DNA of 64,000 bases from an uncultured Christensenella sp. (GTDB lineage: Bacteria > Bacillota > Clostridia > Christensenellales > UBA3700). The position numbers and the translations under genes are program-made. How positions within the stretch are numbered: the stretch's first letter is position 1; every line of letters starts with the position of its first letter. Shown here one piece after another: positions 26,174 to 38,295 of the stretch. The stretch covers positions 1-64,000 of the forward strand of contig CAJTXS010000003.1 of assembly GCA_910583735.1 (NCBI GenBank). Direction: 5' to 3'. Below the pieces are notes generated by a model, which saw nothing but the letters and a program-made list of their open reading frames with translations, did no database searches and was not told the origin of the DNA.

Positions 26174-26842
26174 ATGATAGAGTATATGGTAGTTTTTGTT
26201 AACGACGTTTCACTTGACGGATTTGTGCTTGGGTATTTGTCTACGATAGGCAAAGGGGATATGATAATCTTCTCGGCAGGGGTGCTGCCCGATGTGGATA
26301 TGAGCAGCGAAATGGAGGGAGAAACCGACACTCTTGCCAGGCTGTGCGTAATGGCGAGAGACAAGGAGGCGGTGATTGTCGCCGCCGCTGCGGTGCAGGT
26401 GGAGGGCGGATACTTTAACAGCGTATTTGTTATAGACTGCGGACACATAGTGGGCGTGTCCGACGAGATTAACCCCGCCATGGTGTACGACAAGGGCAAG
26501 TGCCTCAGGTGCTACAATACGTCGCTGGGCAGGATAGGCATATTGATAGGCGACGACCTGTCCTATCCCGAGCTGTGGGCGAGGATGGCGGTATGCGCTC
26601 CGTCCACCATCGTGTGTATGGGCGCGGGAGCGTCCGCCGTGGGACTGTGCTCATCTCTTGCCGCGCTGTGCTCGTGTACTGTGTGCAGTACTGCGGATAG
26701 CCGTCATGCGGTGTTTTCCGACAGCGGCGCTATGGTGCGCTCTTCATTTGAAGAAGTGTGTCGCTTACCCCTGCCGCGCAGCGCTCCAAGACCCAAGATA
26801 TTGACAAGGACGGTATCAACCAAGATAGAGAGCGCTCCGTAA
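26174..26842 (+). CDS. Nitrilase-fold protein lacking the catalytic triad
   Basis: 222 residues; the carbon-nitrogen hydrolase fold is suggested by GRIGILIGDDLSYPELWARM (119-138), which matches the nucleophile strand-loop of nitrilases. In active enzymes the loop reads C-x-D-x-R-F/Y-P-E, but Gly126 replaces the cysteine. The usual catalytic Glu (here near LPDV, 38-41) and Lys (here near SDEINP, 96-101) are also missing. The chain ends about 40 residues short. It is probably a non-enzymatic relative or a decaying gene. No ribosome site fits the first ATG; a second in-frame ATG at 26186 is a plausible alternative start. Confidence 0.6.
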   Translation: MIEYMVVFVNDVSLDGFVLGYLSTIGKGDMIIFSAGVLPDVDMSSEMEGETDTLARLCVMARDKEAVIVAAAAVQVEGGYFNSVFVIDCGHIVGVSDEINPAMVYDKGKCLRCYNTSLGRIGILIGDDLSYPELWARMAVCAPSTIVCMGAGASAVGLCSSLAALCSCTVCSTADSRHAVFSDSGAMVRSSFEEVCRLPLPRSAPRPKILTRTVSTKIESAP

Positions 26843-26857
26843 ATTATAATCGCATGT

Positions 26858-26884
26858 ATCGGGGATAGTCCCCGATATTTTTTT
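26858..26884 (+). terminator. Intrinsic terminator of the nitrilase-like gene
   Basis: Perfect 8-bp stem (26858-26865 with 26869-26876), 3-nt loop, seven T. A dedicated strong terminator supports the gene being expressed. Confidence 0.9.
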
Positions 26885-27354
26885 GTCCGAGCGCGGTTAA
26901 ATTTTAATAATAACCAATTGCCGTTTTGATATACAAATCAATGTATAGTCATCGCGTCCATTACAATATTAATACTTATCTACGTTAAAAGTATTTGCAA
27001 GCGGGCGACATGTCAATCCATAAAGTAGGCGAGCGAGTTATTGCCGCATACGACAATGAGCTTATGCGGATGCGACTATCAAGATACGCTTGCATTATTA
27101 ATGTCCGAATTAAACAACCGAAGATGTCCGCAAAGCGGGCAAGTATCGATTGCGGCGAGCTTATAGGTTGGAAATTTTCTTGGCGAAATATTCTGCAAAT
27201 AAAAGGTTAGCTATGTTTTATCGGGGCTGACATCTCTTGCGTGTGTCTATAATGGCATCTCCATTATTTGAAGAAAATGCGCACATCAGGGGAATCGCAG
27301 ACTAAATAGCAGCGCGCGGAAATTACGCGTAAGCAAACAGTCGGAAGCATGTCA
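26885..27354. other. Gap between convergent units
   Basis: About 470 bp. A 71-codon frame at 26995-27210 exists but lacks a ribosome site and homology, so no gene is called. No clear structure seen. Confidence 0.5.
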
Positions 27355-27389
27355 CAATAAAAAGGTCCTACGGATATCCGCAGGACCTT
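27355..27389 (-). terminator. Intrinsic terminator of the rhamnulokinase/fucose isomerase operon
   Basis: Minus strand: 14-bp stem with one mismatch (27362-27375 with 27376-27389) followed by a U-rich tail. Confidence 0.88.
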
Positions 27390-27410
27390 GTATTGTAAGT
27401 CTTACCGTGA

Positions 27411-29168
27411 TTACTTAAAGAGCGGTCCGTAATTGGAGCAAGCTCTGTAATCGGCGCCTTGGAGATCGTCCGTGCCGAAAGCCGTCCAGCAGTGAGGACG
27501 GTAGACGTCGCCGTCCGCTACATTGTGCATATTGACAGGTATGCGCAGCATGGACGCCAGCGTGAGCACATCCTTGCCGATGTGTCCGTATACGAACGCG
27601 CCGTGATTGGCGCCCCAGTTAGCCATTACCGAGTACACGTCCGTAAACGCGCCTTTGCCCGTGATATTGGGGGCAAACCAAGTGGTGGGCCAAGTCTTGT
27701 CCGTGCGCTCGTCGAGTATGCGGTGCATATCGTCGGGCAGGGTCACGGTATAGCCCTCTGCAAGCTGAATAACGGGACCGAGACCGTTTACTATATTGAT
27801 ACGTATCATTGTGACAGGCATCTCCGCGTCCGTCTTAAAGTGGGACGAGAAGCCGCCGCCGCGGAAGTAGCCGAGGTTGGCGGGGCACCAGTCGGTAGCG
27901 GCAAGGCATGCGGATATATCTTTGTCCGTCATATCCCACCACTGCTTCATCTCGCCCTTGCCGTCCTTGCCCTTGGCTTGACCTGTGGCGTCGAGCGCCG
28001 CGGCGCCGCTGTTGATAAGGTGTATAAATCCGTCTTTAGCCTTACCCGCGGGAGCTTTGCCTGTGACGCGCTTGACAGCCTCGGGGCTCCAGTATGTGCG
28101 CACGTCGGCAAAGCCTACCGCCCTGTGCGTGAGCAGGTTGCCTATGAGCATCGCCATGCCGTTGAGGCAATCGTTCTCGGTAGCAAATACCGTAGGCTCT
28201 TTCTTGCCGTTCCAGTCGAAGGTGGAGTTGAGTATCGCCTCGGTAAAGTCGCCGTTGGGCAGCCAGTCTGTCCACTGTCTTTGACCTTGGAAGCCCGCAG
28301 CTATGGCGTTGCGTCCGTTGCTCTCTTCCTTGTAGCCCATCTCGAGCAGCTTGGGATTGCCGTGCATGAGGTCGAGGCAGATGAGCGTCATTTTGACTAT
28401 GAAGTCCCAGTCCTGCTCGTACTGCTCTGCGGTATGAGGGACTGCGTTGATGTCCAGACCTATCGGGCAGTTGGCTTTGACCCATGCTCTCGCTATATCG
28501 TACTGCTCCCTGTCGTAGATGCCCAGCTTAATACGGCGGAGCACTTCGGTCATGTCTATCCACTCGGTGCGCAGTCCGAAATAGCGCTGCAACATCATTG
28601 CGTCGGCATTGGAGCCTGCGATACCCATGCTTACGCCGCCGATATTGAGATAGCTCTTATTCTTGAGTTCGCCTACGGCTGCGGCGCAGCGGGCGAAGCG
28701 CAGTATCTTGTCCTGCACGTCCTCGGGGACGGTGGTGTCGTCCATGTCCTGCACGTCCCTGCCGTAGATTGCGAAGGCGGGCAAGCCTCTCTGCGCATAT
28801 GCGGCCATCACCGCGGCAAGATATACCGCGCCGGGACGCTCTGTACCGTTGAAGCCCCATACCGCCTTGAGCGTGTGAGGATTGAGGTCCATAGTCTCCG
28901 TGCCGTAGCACCAGCACGGCGTAACGGTAAGGGTCGCTACGACGTTGAGCGCGGAGAACTTATCTTCGCACATGGCGCTCTCTTTGCCGCCGCCTATCGT
29001 CGTGTCTGCGATGACTACCTTGACGGGCTGTCCGTCGCTGCGGCGCACATTGTCCTCTATCAGCTTCTTGGCGGTGCGAGCCATCTGCATGGTCTGCTCT
29101 TCGAGCCCTTCGCGTATGCCTCCCTGTCGTCCGTCTATTACCGGACGTATTCCTATTGCGTATTCCAT
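27411..29168 (-). CDS. fucI: L-fucose isomerase
   Basis: 585 residues, close to the 591 of E. coli FucI. A Mn2+-dependent enzyme converting L-fucose to L-fuculose (also D-arabinose to D-ribulose). Typical parts: the N-terminal [32 protein letters not shown] (in pieces), the metal-site region [17 protein letters not shown], and the C-terminal [20 protein letters not shown]. It is the second gene after the FGGY kinase, 42 bp apart, with an AGAGGT ribosome site. Together they give the first two steps of deoxyhexose breakdown. Confidence 0.96.
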   Translation of the reverse strand: MEYAIGIRPVIDGRQGGIREGLEEQTMQMARTAKKLIEDNVRRSDGQPVKVVIADTTIGGGKESAMCEDKFSALNVVATLTVTPCWCYGTETMDLNPHTLKAVWGFNGTERPGAVYLAAVMAAYAQRGLPAFAIYGRDVQDMDDTTVPEDVQDKILRFARCAAAVGELKNKSYLNIGGVSMGIAGSNADAMMLQRYFGLRTEWIDMTEVLRRIKLGIYDREQYDIARAWVKANCPIGLDINAVPHTAEQYEQDWDFIVKMTLICLDLMHGNPKLLEMGYKEESNGRNAIAAGFQGQRQWTDWLPNGDFTEAILNSTFDWNGKKEPTVFATENDCLNGMAMLIGNLLTHRAVGFADVRTYWSPEAVKRVTGKAPAGKAKDGFIHLINSGAAALDATGQAKGKDGKGEMKQWWDMTDKDISACLAATDWCPANLGYFRGGGFSSHFKTDAEMPVTMIRINIVNGLGPVIQLAEGYTVTLPDDMHRILDERTDKTWPTTWFAPNITGKGAFTDVYSVMANWGANHGAFVYGHIGKDVLTLASMLRIPVNMHNVADGDVYRPHCWTAFGTDDLQGADYRACSNYGPLFK

Positions 29169-29210
29169 ATTTATACCTCTTATACGGGATTGCCCGTTAT
29201 TAATTGTCGA

Positions 29211-30638
29211 TTATTTTATCGCTGCTCTCGCCGCGAGTACGGCGTCGTAGCGCTCGTACAGCTCGTCTGTAAAGTCCTTATCGTCGGGCGAGTAAACTAC
29301 ACCCGATGCGGGCAGTGCCCTCAGTCCCGCGTCTATATCGGGCAGATAGCCGAGCGTATACAGCTGTACAAGCACGTTGCCCAGCATAGTGGACTCGGAG
29401 TGCCCTATCGATATGCGTGTATCGCAGGCGGAAGCTATCAGCGAGCACAGCTTGGCAGACTGTCCGCCGCCGCCCAGGACGGTAATCTTGCTTATATCGC
29501 GACCGCGGCTGAGTTTGTCAAAGCAGCGCCCTATCTTAAGCGCGAGCGACGCGTAAGCGGTGGCAACATATTCCCCTGCGCTCTTGGGCGTGGGCTGAAC
29601 AGTGCACTCGCAGTATGCGTCGATTGCCTCCAACATATCGGACGGATTGTCGAATATGGGGTCGGAAACGTCAATGAGAGAAGGCAGCTTGTCTAGCTCG
29701 CACTCCTCTTCAAGACGCGCGAAGCTGTAGTCCTCTCCCCTGCCCTTAAGCGCGCGGCGTATCTGCTGAGTAATCCACATGCCCGTGATATTGGTGAGGT
29801 AGGTGACCTCGCCGAGCAGACCGCGCTCGTTGGTATAGTCGGCGTCGGAGATGTCGATGTGGGGCTGTCTAACGCCGAGCAGCGCCCATGTGCCCAGGCT
29901 GAGGAATGCGTCCTTGCCGTCTACGCACGCCGCAGCGGAAGCCGTATCGTGACAGCACACCGCGCATACGGGGATATTTCCTATGCCGAGGCGGAAAGAT
30001 ACGTCCTCGGTGACATAGCCGTATACGGAGCAGTTGTTCATTACCTTGGGAAAGAGCGAACGCGGCAGCTTGAGCTTGTCTATGAGCGGATAGTTCCAGT
30101 CATAGCCGTCCTCGCCGAGCAGCCCCGAAGTGGATGCAATCGACGTCTCGCAGTGGTACTCTCCCGTGAGATGATAGGCTATCAAATCGGGTACGAACAG
30201 CATCTTGTCCGCCTTGTCGAGCAAGCCCTTGCGCTTGTCGTCGAGCAGCGAAAACACGGTATTGATTCGCATAGGCTGTATGCCCGTCGCGTCGTAAAGC
30301 GCGGACTTGTCCTTAAAGCTGTCGAAGATATCTTGCGCCCTGCCGTCGCGGTAGTGGCGTACGGGGTGTATGAGCTTACCCTTTTTCAAAAGACCGTAGT
30401 CTACGCCCCAGCTGTCTATGCCTATGCTCTCTATATCGAAAGGTGCGGCAAGAGATATCGCCTTGTACACATTATCCATGATAAGGTCGAAATCCCAGCA
30501 CAGCTCGCCGTCAATCGTCGAGGGATTGTTGTCCCAGCGCAGCAGTTCTTTATAAGAGATAGTATTGCCGTCGTAGCTGCCGAGCATTGCTCTGCCCGAC
30601 GATGCGCCGAGGTCTATAGCCAAAGTATTTATATTCAT
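29211..30638 (-). CDS. Rhamnulokinase-like FGGY sugar kinase
   Basis: 475 residues. An FGGY kinase with both ATPase lobes: N-terminal AIDLGASSGRAMLGSYDG, middle FLSLGTWALLGV, and C-terminal ITVLGGGGQSAKLCSLIA. It is closest in pattern to RhaB, but it sits with L-fucose isomerase, so L-fuculose may be the true substrate (inference from context). First gene of the operon. It lacks a good ribosome site: TATAGT lies 8 nt before the ATG and a TTGATT further upstream, which predicts a leaderless or nearly leaderless mRNA. Confidence 0.9.
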   Translation of the reverse strand: MNINTLAIDLGASSGRAMLGSYDGNTISYKELLRWDNNPSTIDGELCWDFDLIMDNVYKAISLAAPFDIESIGIDSWGVDYGLLKKGKLIHPVRHYRDGRAQDIFDSFKDKSALYDATGIQPMRINTVFSLLDDKRKGLLDKADKMLFVPDLIAYHLTGEYHCETSIASTSGLLGEDGYDWNYPLIDKLKLPRSLFPKVMNNCSVYGYVTEDVSFRLGIGNIPVCAVCCHDTASAAACVDGKDAFLSLGTWALLGVRQPHIDISDADYTNERGLLGEVTYLTNITGMWITQQIRRALKGRGEDYSFARLEEECELDKLPSLIDVSDPIFDNPSDMLEAIDAYCECTVQPTPKSAGEYVATAYASLALKIGRCFDKLSRGRDISKITVLGGGGQSAKLCSLIASACDTRISIGHSESTMLGNVLVQLYTLGYLPDIDAGLRALPASGVVYSPDDKDFTDELYERYDAVLAARAAIK

Positions 30639-30646
30639 ACCTATAT

Positions 30647-30673
30647 ACTATAACAATCCTTGTGCTAAATCAA
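30647..30673 (-). promoter_or_regulatory. Promoter of the kinase/fucI operon, close to the start codon
   Basis: Minus strand: -35 TTGATT (30668-30673) and -10 TATAGT (30647-30652) with a short 15-bp spacer; shifting the -10 by two bases gives 17 bp with a poorer hexamer. Either way, transcription would begin within a few bases of the ATG. Confidence 0.5.
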
Positions 30674-30775
30674 GAAGAAAATCAAAATTAAACAAAGAAG
30701 AAACGCGGCGCCGAATAATAGAGCGCGGAGATAGTACGCAACGACTTAAAAACGGTAGATTTATTTACTTAAATA

Positions 30776-30784
30776 TGATATAAT
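30776..30784 (+). promoter_or_regulatory. Extended -10 promoter of gyrBA
   Basis: TGATATAAT, with -10 TATAAT at 30779-30784. No good -35 was seen. The leader to the GTG start is about 70 nt and begins with the alternating tract at 30799-30824. Confidence 0.65.
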
Positions 30785-30798
30785 ATATCTATATATAT

Positions 30799-30824
30799 TA
30801 CGCGTACGCGCGTGCACGCGCGCA
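30799..30824. other. 26-bp alternating pyrimidine/purine tract, Z-DNA/cruciform-prone
   Basis: Every step from 30799 to 30824 alternates pyrimidine-purine, mostly CG steps with TA, TG and CA. It contains a perfect 10-bp palindrome (30801-30810) and a perfect 16-bp palindrome (30807-30822). It lies just downstream of the gyrB transcription start. Such DNA adopts left-handed or cruciform forms under negative supercoiling. Confidence 0.7.
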
Positions 30825-30856
30825 ATACCGCGAATAACGGCATAATAAGGAGGTAA

Positions 30857-32764
<1,908 letters not shown>

Positions 32765-32774
32765 GAGGTAAGAG

Positions 32775-35330
32775 ATGAAAGAAGATATCAAGAATAAAGC
32801 CGATATAGAAGAGATGCTCTCCAAGACCAACGTCGTAGACGTAGAGGTGGAGGGCGAGATAAAGAAGTCGTTCATCGCCTACGCAATGGCGGTCAACGTA
32901 TCGAGAGCTATACCCGACGTGCGCGACGGACTTAAGCCCGTGCACCGCAGGATACTGTACGATATGTACAACGAGCTGTCCCTCACCGCGGACAAGCCTT
33001 ACCGCAAGTGCGCGCTCATAGTAGGCGATGTGCTCGGTAAATTCCACCCTCACGGAGACAGCTCCGTATACGACGCGCTGGTAAGACTGGCGCAGGACTT
33101 CTCCATACGTCTGACGCTCGTAGACGGACACGGTAACTTCGGTAGCGTGGACGGCGACCCGCCTGCCGCGTACCGTTATACCGAGGCGAGGCTGAGCAAG
33201 GTTGCCAACGAGATGCTGCGCGATATCGAGAAGAAGACGGTAGACTTCTGCCCCAACTTCGACGACACGCGCGAGCAGCCGGTGGTACTCCCCTCGAGAT
33301 ATCCCAATCTGCTCGTCAACGGCTCGGACGGCATAGCCGTAGGTATGGCTACGTCGATACCTCCGCACAACCTTGTAGAGGTCATCAACGGCACCATTGC
33401 GCTCATGGATAATCCCGATATGGATATCGAGGAGCTCATCGAGTATATCCCCGCTCCCGATTATCCCACGGGCGCGCTTATCATGGGGCGCTCCGGCATT
33501 AAGAAAGCGTACAGGACGGGTAAAGGCAACTGCATCATCCGCGCCAAGACGGATATCGAAGAGAATCCCGGCGCCAAGAGCCGCATAATCATAACGGAGA
33601 TACCTTATCAGGTAAATAAAGCCAAGCTCATAGAGAGCATTGCCGAGCTCGTCAAGCAGAAGAAGGTGGAAGGCATAGCCGATATCCACGAGGAGTCGGA
33701 CAGAGAGGGCATGCGCATTGTGGTGGACGTCAAGAAGGACGCCGCGCCGCAAGTAGTGCTCAATCTGCTCTTTAAGCACACCCAGTTGCAGATAAGTCAC
33801 TCCATGATATTGCTCGCATTGGTTGACGGCACGCCCAAGGTGCTTAACCTTAAAGAGATGCTCGAGGCGTATATTGCGCATCAGAAGAGCGTCGTTACGC
33901 GCCGCACGCAGTACGACCTCAACAAGGCGCAAGAGAGGGAGCATATCATAGCGGGTATGGTCAAGGCGCTCGCCAATATCGACGAAGTGGTAGAGACGCT
34001 TAAGAAGTCCAAGGACAGGAACGACGCTATGGCTAACCTCATGGAGAGGTTCGAGCTCAGCGACAAGCAGGCTGCTGCGATACTCGACATGAGACTGCAA
34101 AGACTTACCAGTCTCGAGGTTGAGAAGTTGCAGGCGGAGCTGCTCGAGCTGGATAAGCTGATAGCAGACCTTAAAGATATACTGGCGCGTCCCGAGAGAG
34201 TGGTGGAAATCATCAAGACGGAAATGCTCGAGATAAGAGACAAGTACGGCGATAAGAGACGCAGCGAGCTGTCTATCGATTACTCCGACTTGGATATTGA
34301 GGACCTCATAGAGCAAGAAGACATTGTCGTTACGGTTACGCACGGCGGATATATCAAGCGTATGCCCGTCGATGAATACCGCGCTCAGCGCCGCGGAGGA
34401 ATGGGCGTGACCGCGCACAAGACCAAGGAAGAGGACTTCGTCGAGAACGTGCTCGCGACCAACACGCATGTACCGGTGCTCTTCTTCAGCAATAAGGGCA
34501 AGGTCTACCGTATCAAGGGCTGGCAGATACCCGAGTCGGGCAAGAACAGCAAGGGACGCGCTATGGTCAATCTGCTCAATCTCGAGCCCGAGGAAAAGAT
34601 TAACGCATACGTGCCCATGCCTACAGACAGCAGCGGTTATCTGATGATGGCTACGCGCGACGGACTTATCAAAAAGACCGCCGTAGAGGAATTCGCAAGG
34701 ATACAGAACAACGGTAAGATAGCTATCTCCTTGACTGACGGCGACGAACTTATCGGCGTACAGCTCACGGGCGGCGAGGACGAGATAATCATGGCGTCCA
34801 CGGGCGGCAAGTGCATAAGGTTCAGCGAGACGACTGTAAGGGCCACGGGCAGGACGTCTATGGGCGTAAAGTCTATCAAGCTGGACAAGGGCGAGCGAGT
34901 GGTGGATATGACTAAGGTAAGCGCGGGAGAAGAGGTATTCACTCTTACCGAGCGCGGATACGGCAAGAGGACGGACATCGACGAGTACAGCCTGCAAGGC
35001 AGAGCGGGCAAGGGACTGAAAGCGGGCGCTCTTACCGACAAGACGGGTAATATCGTCAACCTTAAGCTAATCAATCCCGAGACCGACGATATCATTATTA
35101 TCGCTGACAACGGCATAATCATCCGAGTGCACGCGGACGAAATATCCAAGATAGGCAGAGCTACGCAGGGCGTAAGAGTGATGAAACTCAAGGATGCCAA
35201 TGCCAAGGTAGTGGCTTGCGCGGTAGTGCCGCGCGCGGCAGACGAAGAGTTGGAGCAAGAGGGCGAGGAAACTGCCGCAGACGGCGCGCAGGAACAACCC
35301 GAGCAGCAAGATAGCGCGGGTCAAGAGTAA
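32775..35330 (+). CDS. gyrA: DNA gyrase subunit A
   Basis: 851 residues. The breakage-reunion domain shows [21 protein letters not shown], the quinolone-region [20 protein letters not shown] and the catalytic tyrosine in [12 protein letters not shown]. The C-terminal beta-pinwheel carries the GyrA-box QRRGGMGV, which marks gyrase rather than topoisomerase IV. An acidic, glutamine-rich tail (about 820-851) ends the protein. Quinolone-site residues are Ser then Asp-type (DSSVYDA). Cotranscribed with gyrB, ribosome site AGAGGT. Confidence 0.98.
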   Translation: MKEDIKNKADIEEMLSKTNVVDVEVEGEIKKSFIAYAMAVNVSRAIPDVRDGLKPVHRRILYDMYNELSLTADKPYRKCALIVGDVLGKFHPHGDSSVYDALVRLAQDFSIRLTLVDGHGNFGSVDGDPPAAYRYTEARLSKVANEMLRDIEKKTVDFCPNFDDTREQPVVLPSRYPNLLVNGSDGIAVGMATSIPPHNLVEVINGTIALMDNPDMDIEELIEYIPAPDYPTGALIMGRSGIKKAYRTGKGNCIIRAKTDIEENPGAKSRIIITEIPYQVNKAKLIESIAELVKQKKVEGIADIHEESDREGMRIVVDVKKDAAPQVVLNLLFKHTQLQISHSMILLALVDGTPKVLNLKEMLEAYIAHQKSVVTRRTQYDLNKAQEREHIIAGMVKALANIDEVVETLKKSKDRNDAMANLMERFELSDKQAAAILDMRLQRLTSLEVEKLQAELLELDKLIADLKDILARPERVVEIIKTEMLEIRDKYGDKRRSELSIDYSDLDIEDLIEQEDIVVTVTHGGYIKRMPVDEYRAQRRGGMGVTAHKTKEEDFVENVLATNTHVPVLFFSNKGKVYRIKGWQIPESGKNSKGRAMVNLLNLEPEEKINAYVPMPTDSSGYLMMATRDGLIKKTAVEEFARIQNNGKIAISLTDGDELIGVQLTGGEDEIIMASTGGKCIRFSETTVRATGRTSMGVKSIKLDKGERVVDMTKVSAGEEVFTLTERGYGKRTDIDEYSLQGRAGKGLKAGALTDKTGNIVNLKLINPETDDIIIIADNGIIIRVHADEISKIGRATQGVRVMKLKDANAKVVACAVVPRAADEELEQEGEETAADGAQEQPEQQDSAGQE

Positions 35331-35478
35331 GCCTATTGTACTCTTTCCGCAGAGAATATAGGCTATGCGACAGCATTCGGATATCGGCGAATACGCGTTA
35401 AATTAATAGATTGACGCAGCAGACCGAAATACACTTAAAATGTATTACCGAGATATACTAATCGGCTGTAAGAAGTGG

Positions 35479-35506
35479 GAGCGCGACCAAAGTGTCGCGC
35501 TCTTTA
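35479..35506 (+). terminator. Intrinsic terminator of gyrBA
   Basis: Perfect 9-bp stem (35479-35487 with 35494-35502), 6-nt loop, short T tract. Confidence 0.82.
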
Positions 35507-36017
35507 CTTATAAATAAAAACCGCGCAACGGTATCACGATAGAATAATGTCAAACGGAGAAAATCAATAGTCATCGCATTTTGCTTTACAGAGTAAAGAA
35601 ATAACCGTACCTCGAAGAAAAACAAACGGAGCAAATGACAGACTTTTGTAAATATAGACTAATTGTAATTAATCTACAGCTATACCTGCGGATAGATATT
35701 CTTTGATGTGCGAATCGGCGCTTTGCAGCGTTGCATTTCTTTTTTATCTGCCTTGCCGCGCTCATATGCAGTCCGTTATCGACTTGAAACAAATTATATA
35801 ATGTAAATAGAACAACACTGATAACTTTATATAAAATGTTTATACGGCAAAAGAAAATACTCAAGAATAAGGAATCAGATAAATTATCGTTTAGATGTAT
35901 CAAGTGAATTTAATATCAATATTCCTTTGCCCTGTTTAACAGACTTACAGGCGGAACTGCGAAGCGGCGACTCATATTGCCTTGCTTAACGCAACATATA
36001 TTTAGCAATAATTGAGA
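35507..36017. other. Gap between gyrA and pnuC
   Basis: About 510 bp between convergent units. A 105-codon minus-strand frame at 35586-35903 has no ribosome site or recognisable domain and is not called. No repeats seen. Confidence 0.5.
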
Positions 36018-36725
36018 CTACTCGCCGCTTCTGTCCCTTAGCTGTCTGCGGCGCATGCGCCGCCAATTGATAAAGCCGTAAATATCGTTGAGCAAGAATG
36101 CGGAAAAGCATACTGTCATACATATAGCATTGCGGTCTATTCCCGCCTGTATCGACCACAAGACTATCAAGACAATATCGTTGACTGCGTATGCAGGCGC
36201 GTACAGCGGCGAGCGGCGCATAGACATAAATACCGCTATGAAACTCGTAGCTACAGACACGGTGCTCCATATAAGACTTGCCGTGCCGAGCGCGCGCAGG
36301 ATAAAGTAAAAAGACGTAGTCACGCACGCGGCGAGCAACGTACACAATGCATAGTCTTTTATCTTAAGCGAATTGACCTCGACCTCTCTGCGCTTGCCCT
36401 TGTGAGGATGGCGCAGCCAGGCGATTGCCGATATTATCGCCATGGGCGCGGTCATGCCGAGATAGGTAATCATCTCTCCGTAATATCCCGCGAAGTATGA
36501 TACAGTCCCGTAGAGAACGGAGAATATGACTGTAAAAAGATGTCCCAAGACATCGCCTTTAGATACGAGGATAAGCGAAAATATGCCTATTAGGGACGCT
36601 GTCAACGATAAATAGTCTGTATTGCCGCACAGGAAGAAAGACAGAAGTACAGATAGCGTCGAGACTATTAATAACAGATACTCGACGATTGTGAATCCCT
36701 TGAAGAAATCTTTTATTGCGCGCAT
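36018..36725 (-). CDS. PnuC-family vitamin transporter
   Basis: 235 residues, seven or eight membrane helices, and the PnuC pattern: N-terminal EYLLLIVSTLSVLLSFFL, the VLYGTVSYFAGYYGEMITYL helix, and a C-terminal DIVLIVLWSIQAG with YGFINWRRM. PnuC proteins take up nicotinamide riboside; relatives PnuT and PnuX carry thiamine or riboflavin, so the ligand is open. Expression is likely controlled by the leader described below, which puts a terminator directly before its GAGGAG ribosome site. Confidence 0.9.
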   Translation of the reverse strand: MRAIKDFFKGFTIVEYLLLIVSTLSVLLSFFLCGNTDYLSLTASLIGIFSLILVSKGDVLGHLFTVIFSVLYGTVSYFAGYYGEMITYLGMTAPMAIISAIAWLRHPHKGKRREVEVNSLKIKDYALCTLLAACVTTSFYFILRALGTASLIWSTVSVATSFIAVFMSMRRSPLYAPAYAVNDIVLIVLWSIQAGIDRNAICMTVCFSAFLLNDIYGFINWRRMRRRQLRDRSGE

Positions 36726-36737
36726 ATCTCCTCTACG

Positions 36738-36793
36738 AAAAAAGGTACCCGCTCTTGTGTCTGCAAAGATCTAACGACGCAAGCGAGTACCCG
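36738..36793 (-). promoter_or_regulatory. Attenuator-like leader of pnuC (candidate riboswitch)
   Basis: Minus-strand RNA beginning near 36810. It has a hairpin with arms at about 36780-36793 and 36744-36757 (one G-U pair, one 2-nt bulge), an internal segment of about 22 nt that can fold, and six U just before the pnuC ribosome site. A transcript reaching this point would terminate unless the hairpin is prevented from forming. No known riboswitch consensus was recognised. Confidence 0.6.
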
Positions 36794-36816
36794 ATGGCAC
36801 GATTATATTTTTAATT

Positions 36817-36845
36817 ATTATAAATCAAAGCGCAGCGTATGTCAA
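36817..36845 (-). promoter_or_regulatory. Consensus promoter of pnuC
   Basis: Minus strand: perfect TTGACA (36840-36845), 17-bp spacer, perfect TATAAT (36817-36822), placed directly after the protease stop codon. Confidence 0.88.
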
Positions 36846-36855
36846 CGCCTTAAAC

Positions 36856-38295
36856 TTATTTCACGGCGGTAAAATATTGCGCCTCGGCAGTGAATTGCAG
36901 CGTTATGCTCTCGCCGCCGCGCTCGACGGTGACCGCTACGATATCGCCCTCTCTTACATTAAGCAATGCGTCGCTAAGGGTGAAGACGCGATCTATAGTC
37001 ACGACGTCCTCGTCAAGCGAGACGCTTAGCAGTATATCCCCTTCCGTCAGTTTGCCGTCCGCAGCGCCCGAGGCAGTCACACTTTTTACGGCTACGGTTT
37101 CTTTAATGCGTACGGTCTTAGAACTTTCGTCGTATACCGCTTTGGATTGAGACAGGGCGGTCTCTATGCCGAGTCTGAATACGGACGGAGCGGTCTCGGA
37201 AGTCCCGTCGCACGTATCTATTATGTTGTCCGCTACGCCTATAGCGATGTTGCTGGGGATAGCGTAGCCTATATTCTCTATTTCTTCGGAATTATATTTT
37301 GCATTGACGATGCCGATTAGCTCGCCCGAGGAGTCGAACAGTCCGCCGCCGCTGTTGCCCGAGTTGATTGCGGCGTCTACGCGCATCACGCGATAAGATT
37401 GTACGATATCGTCGTCCTTTACGCTTATGATCTCGCTATCGACGGACAGTATTCCCTCCGTAACGGATATGCCGCCGCCTGCGGCGTTGCCGATTGCGTT
37501 GACGCGCTCGCCTACCGTGATAGTCTGCGAATTTCGCACATTAACGGCGGCAGCATCGCTGCCTTTCAATACCTCGCTGCCCTCTACCTTAAGCACGGCT
37601 ATGTCGTAGGCGGAAGAACTGCCGATATACGTTGCTTCAATCGCGTAATCGGAATACTCCTTTCCGTACAGATAGACCTTGATATTGGCGCTGATGCCGT
37701 CCGGCTCGTCGGCGGCGGAGTAATGTATCACGTGGTGATTGGTGATTATATATGCATTGCCGAGGCTCTTGTCCAGCTTATATATTACGCCCGAGCCGTT
37801 AGATACAGCCGTCTTGACCGTCGGACCGTAGTAGCCCTGCGTCGTCACTTGGAATTGAGCGGATATGCTTACCGACGACATAAGCCCTTGGGACACGCCG
37901 TAGCAATCACTTTTTACTTGATTATTGAGGAATTCTTTAATAAATGTAAGGAAGTCGCCTTGATATCCGTTCTCTACGGCGGTGTCATAGACGTCTTGAA
38001 TGCTGAGCGATGCGCCGTCTCTGCCGCGCTCGCCCTTGAGCGAAGCGAGCCACTCGTTGAGCGTGCCCTCGTATCCTTGGCTCACCGCCAGCTTATACGC
38101 GGACAGCCCATCCTCTCCCGACATGCCGTTAAGACTGTCAAGCCAATCGGACATCGAGCCCTCGAAGCCCTCTTGCAGGGCAAGCTCGTAAGCGGACAGC
38201 CCGTCGTCGCCTGACAAGTTGCATGCGAATAGGCATGTTGACATAATTGCAACGACGGCGAGTATAAGAAGTATTAATAGTCCTTTCTTTTTCAT
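36856..38295 (-). CDS. Secreted HtrA-like serine protease lipoprotein with N-terminal repeats
   Basis: 479 residues. Lipoprotein signal with lipobox LFAC, Cys25. Residues 30-122 are three copies of a 30-residue helix repeat, recognisable as LSAYELALQEGFEGSMSDWL, LSAYKLAVSQGYEGTLNEWL and VYDTAVENGYQGDFLTFI. They are joined by collagen-like Gly-rich turns, a repeat seen in Firmicute surface proteins. The trypsin-like domain (135-345) has His188 (NHHVI), Asp231 (YDIAVLKV) and Ser315 (NSGNSGGGLF). A PDZ-like domain follows (about 375-470). It probably handles misfolded proteins outside the membrane. The ribosome site is weak (GAGAG). Confidence 0.9.
   Translation of the reverse strand: MKKKGLLILLILAVVAIMSTCLFACNLSGDDGLSAYELALQEGFEGSMSDWLDSLNGMSGEDGLSAYKLAVSQGYEGTLNEWLASLKGERGRDGASLSIQDVYDTAVENGYQGDFLTFIKEFLNNQVKSDCYGVSQGLMSSVSISAQFQVTTQGYYGPTVKTAVSNGSGVIYKLDKSLGNAYIITNHHVIHYSAADEPDGISANIKVYLYGKEYSDYAIEATYIGSSSAYDIAVLKVEGSEVLKGSDAAAVNVRNSQTITVGERVNAIGNAAGGGISVTEGILSVDSEIISVKDDDIVQSYRVMRVDAAINSGNSGGGLFDSSGELIGIVNAKYNSEEIENIGYAIPSNIAIGVADNIIDTCDGTSETAPSVFRLGIETALSQSKAVYDESSKTVRIKETVAVKSVTASGAADGKLTEGDILLSVSLDEDVVTIDRVFTLSDALLNVREGDIVAVTVERGGESITLQFTAEAQYFTAVK

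Noticed and set aside
26995..27210. 71-codon plus-strand frame
   Set aside because: No ribosome site or recognisable domain.
27459..29696. 745-codon open frame antisense to fucI and the kinase
   Set aside because: It is the mirror of well-identified genes, without a ribosome site or domain. Codon bias in GC-rich genes often leaves the antisense frame open.
35586..35903. 105-codon minus-strand frame after gyrA
   Set aside because: No ribosome site, erratic composition and no domain.
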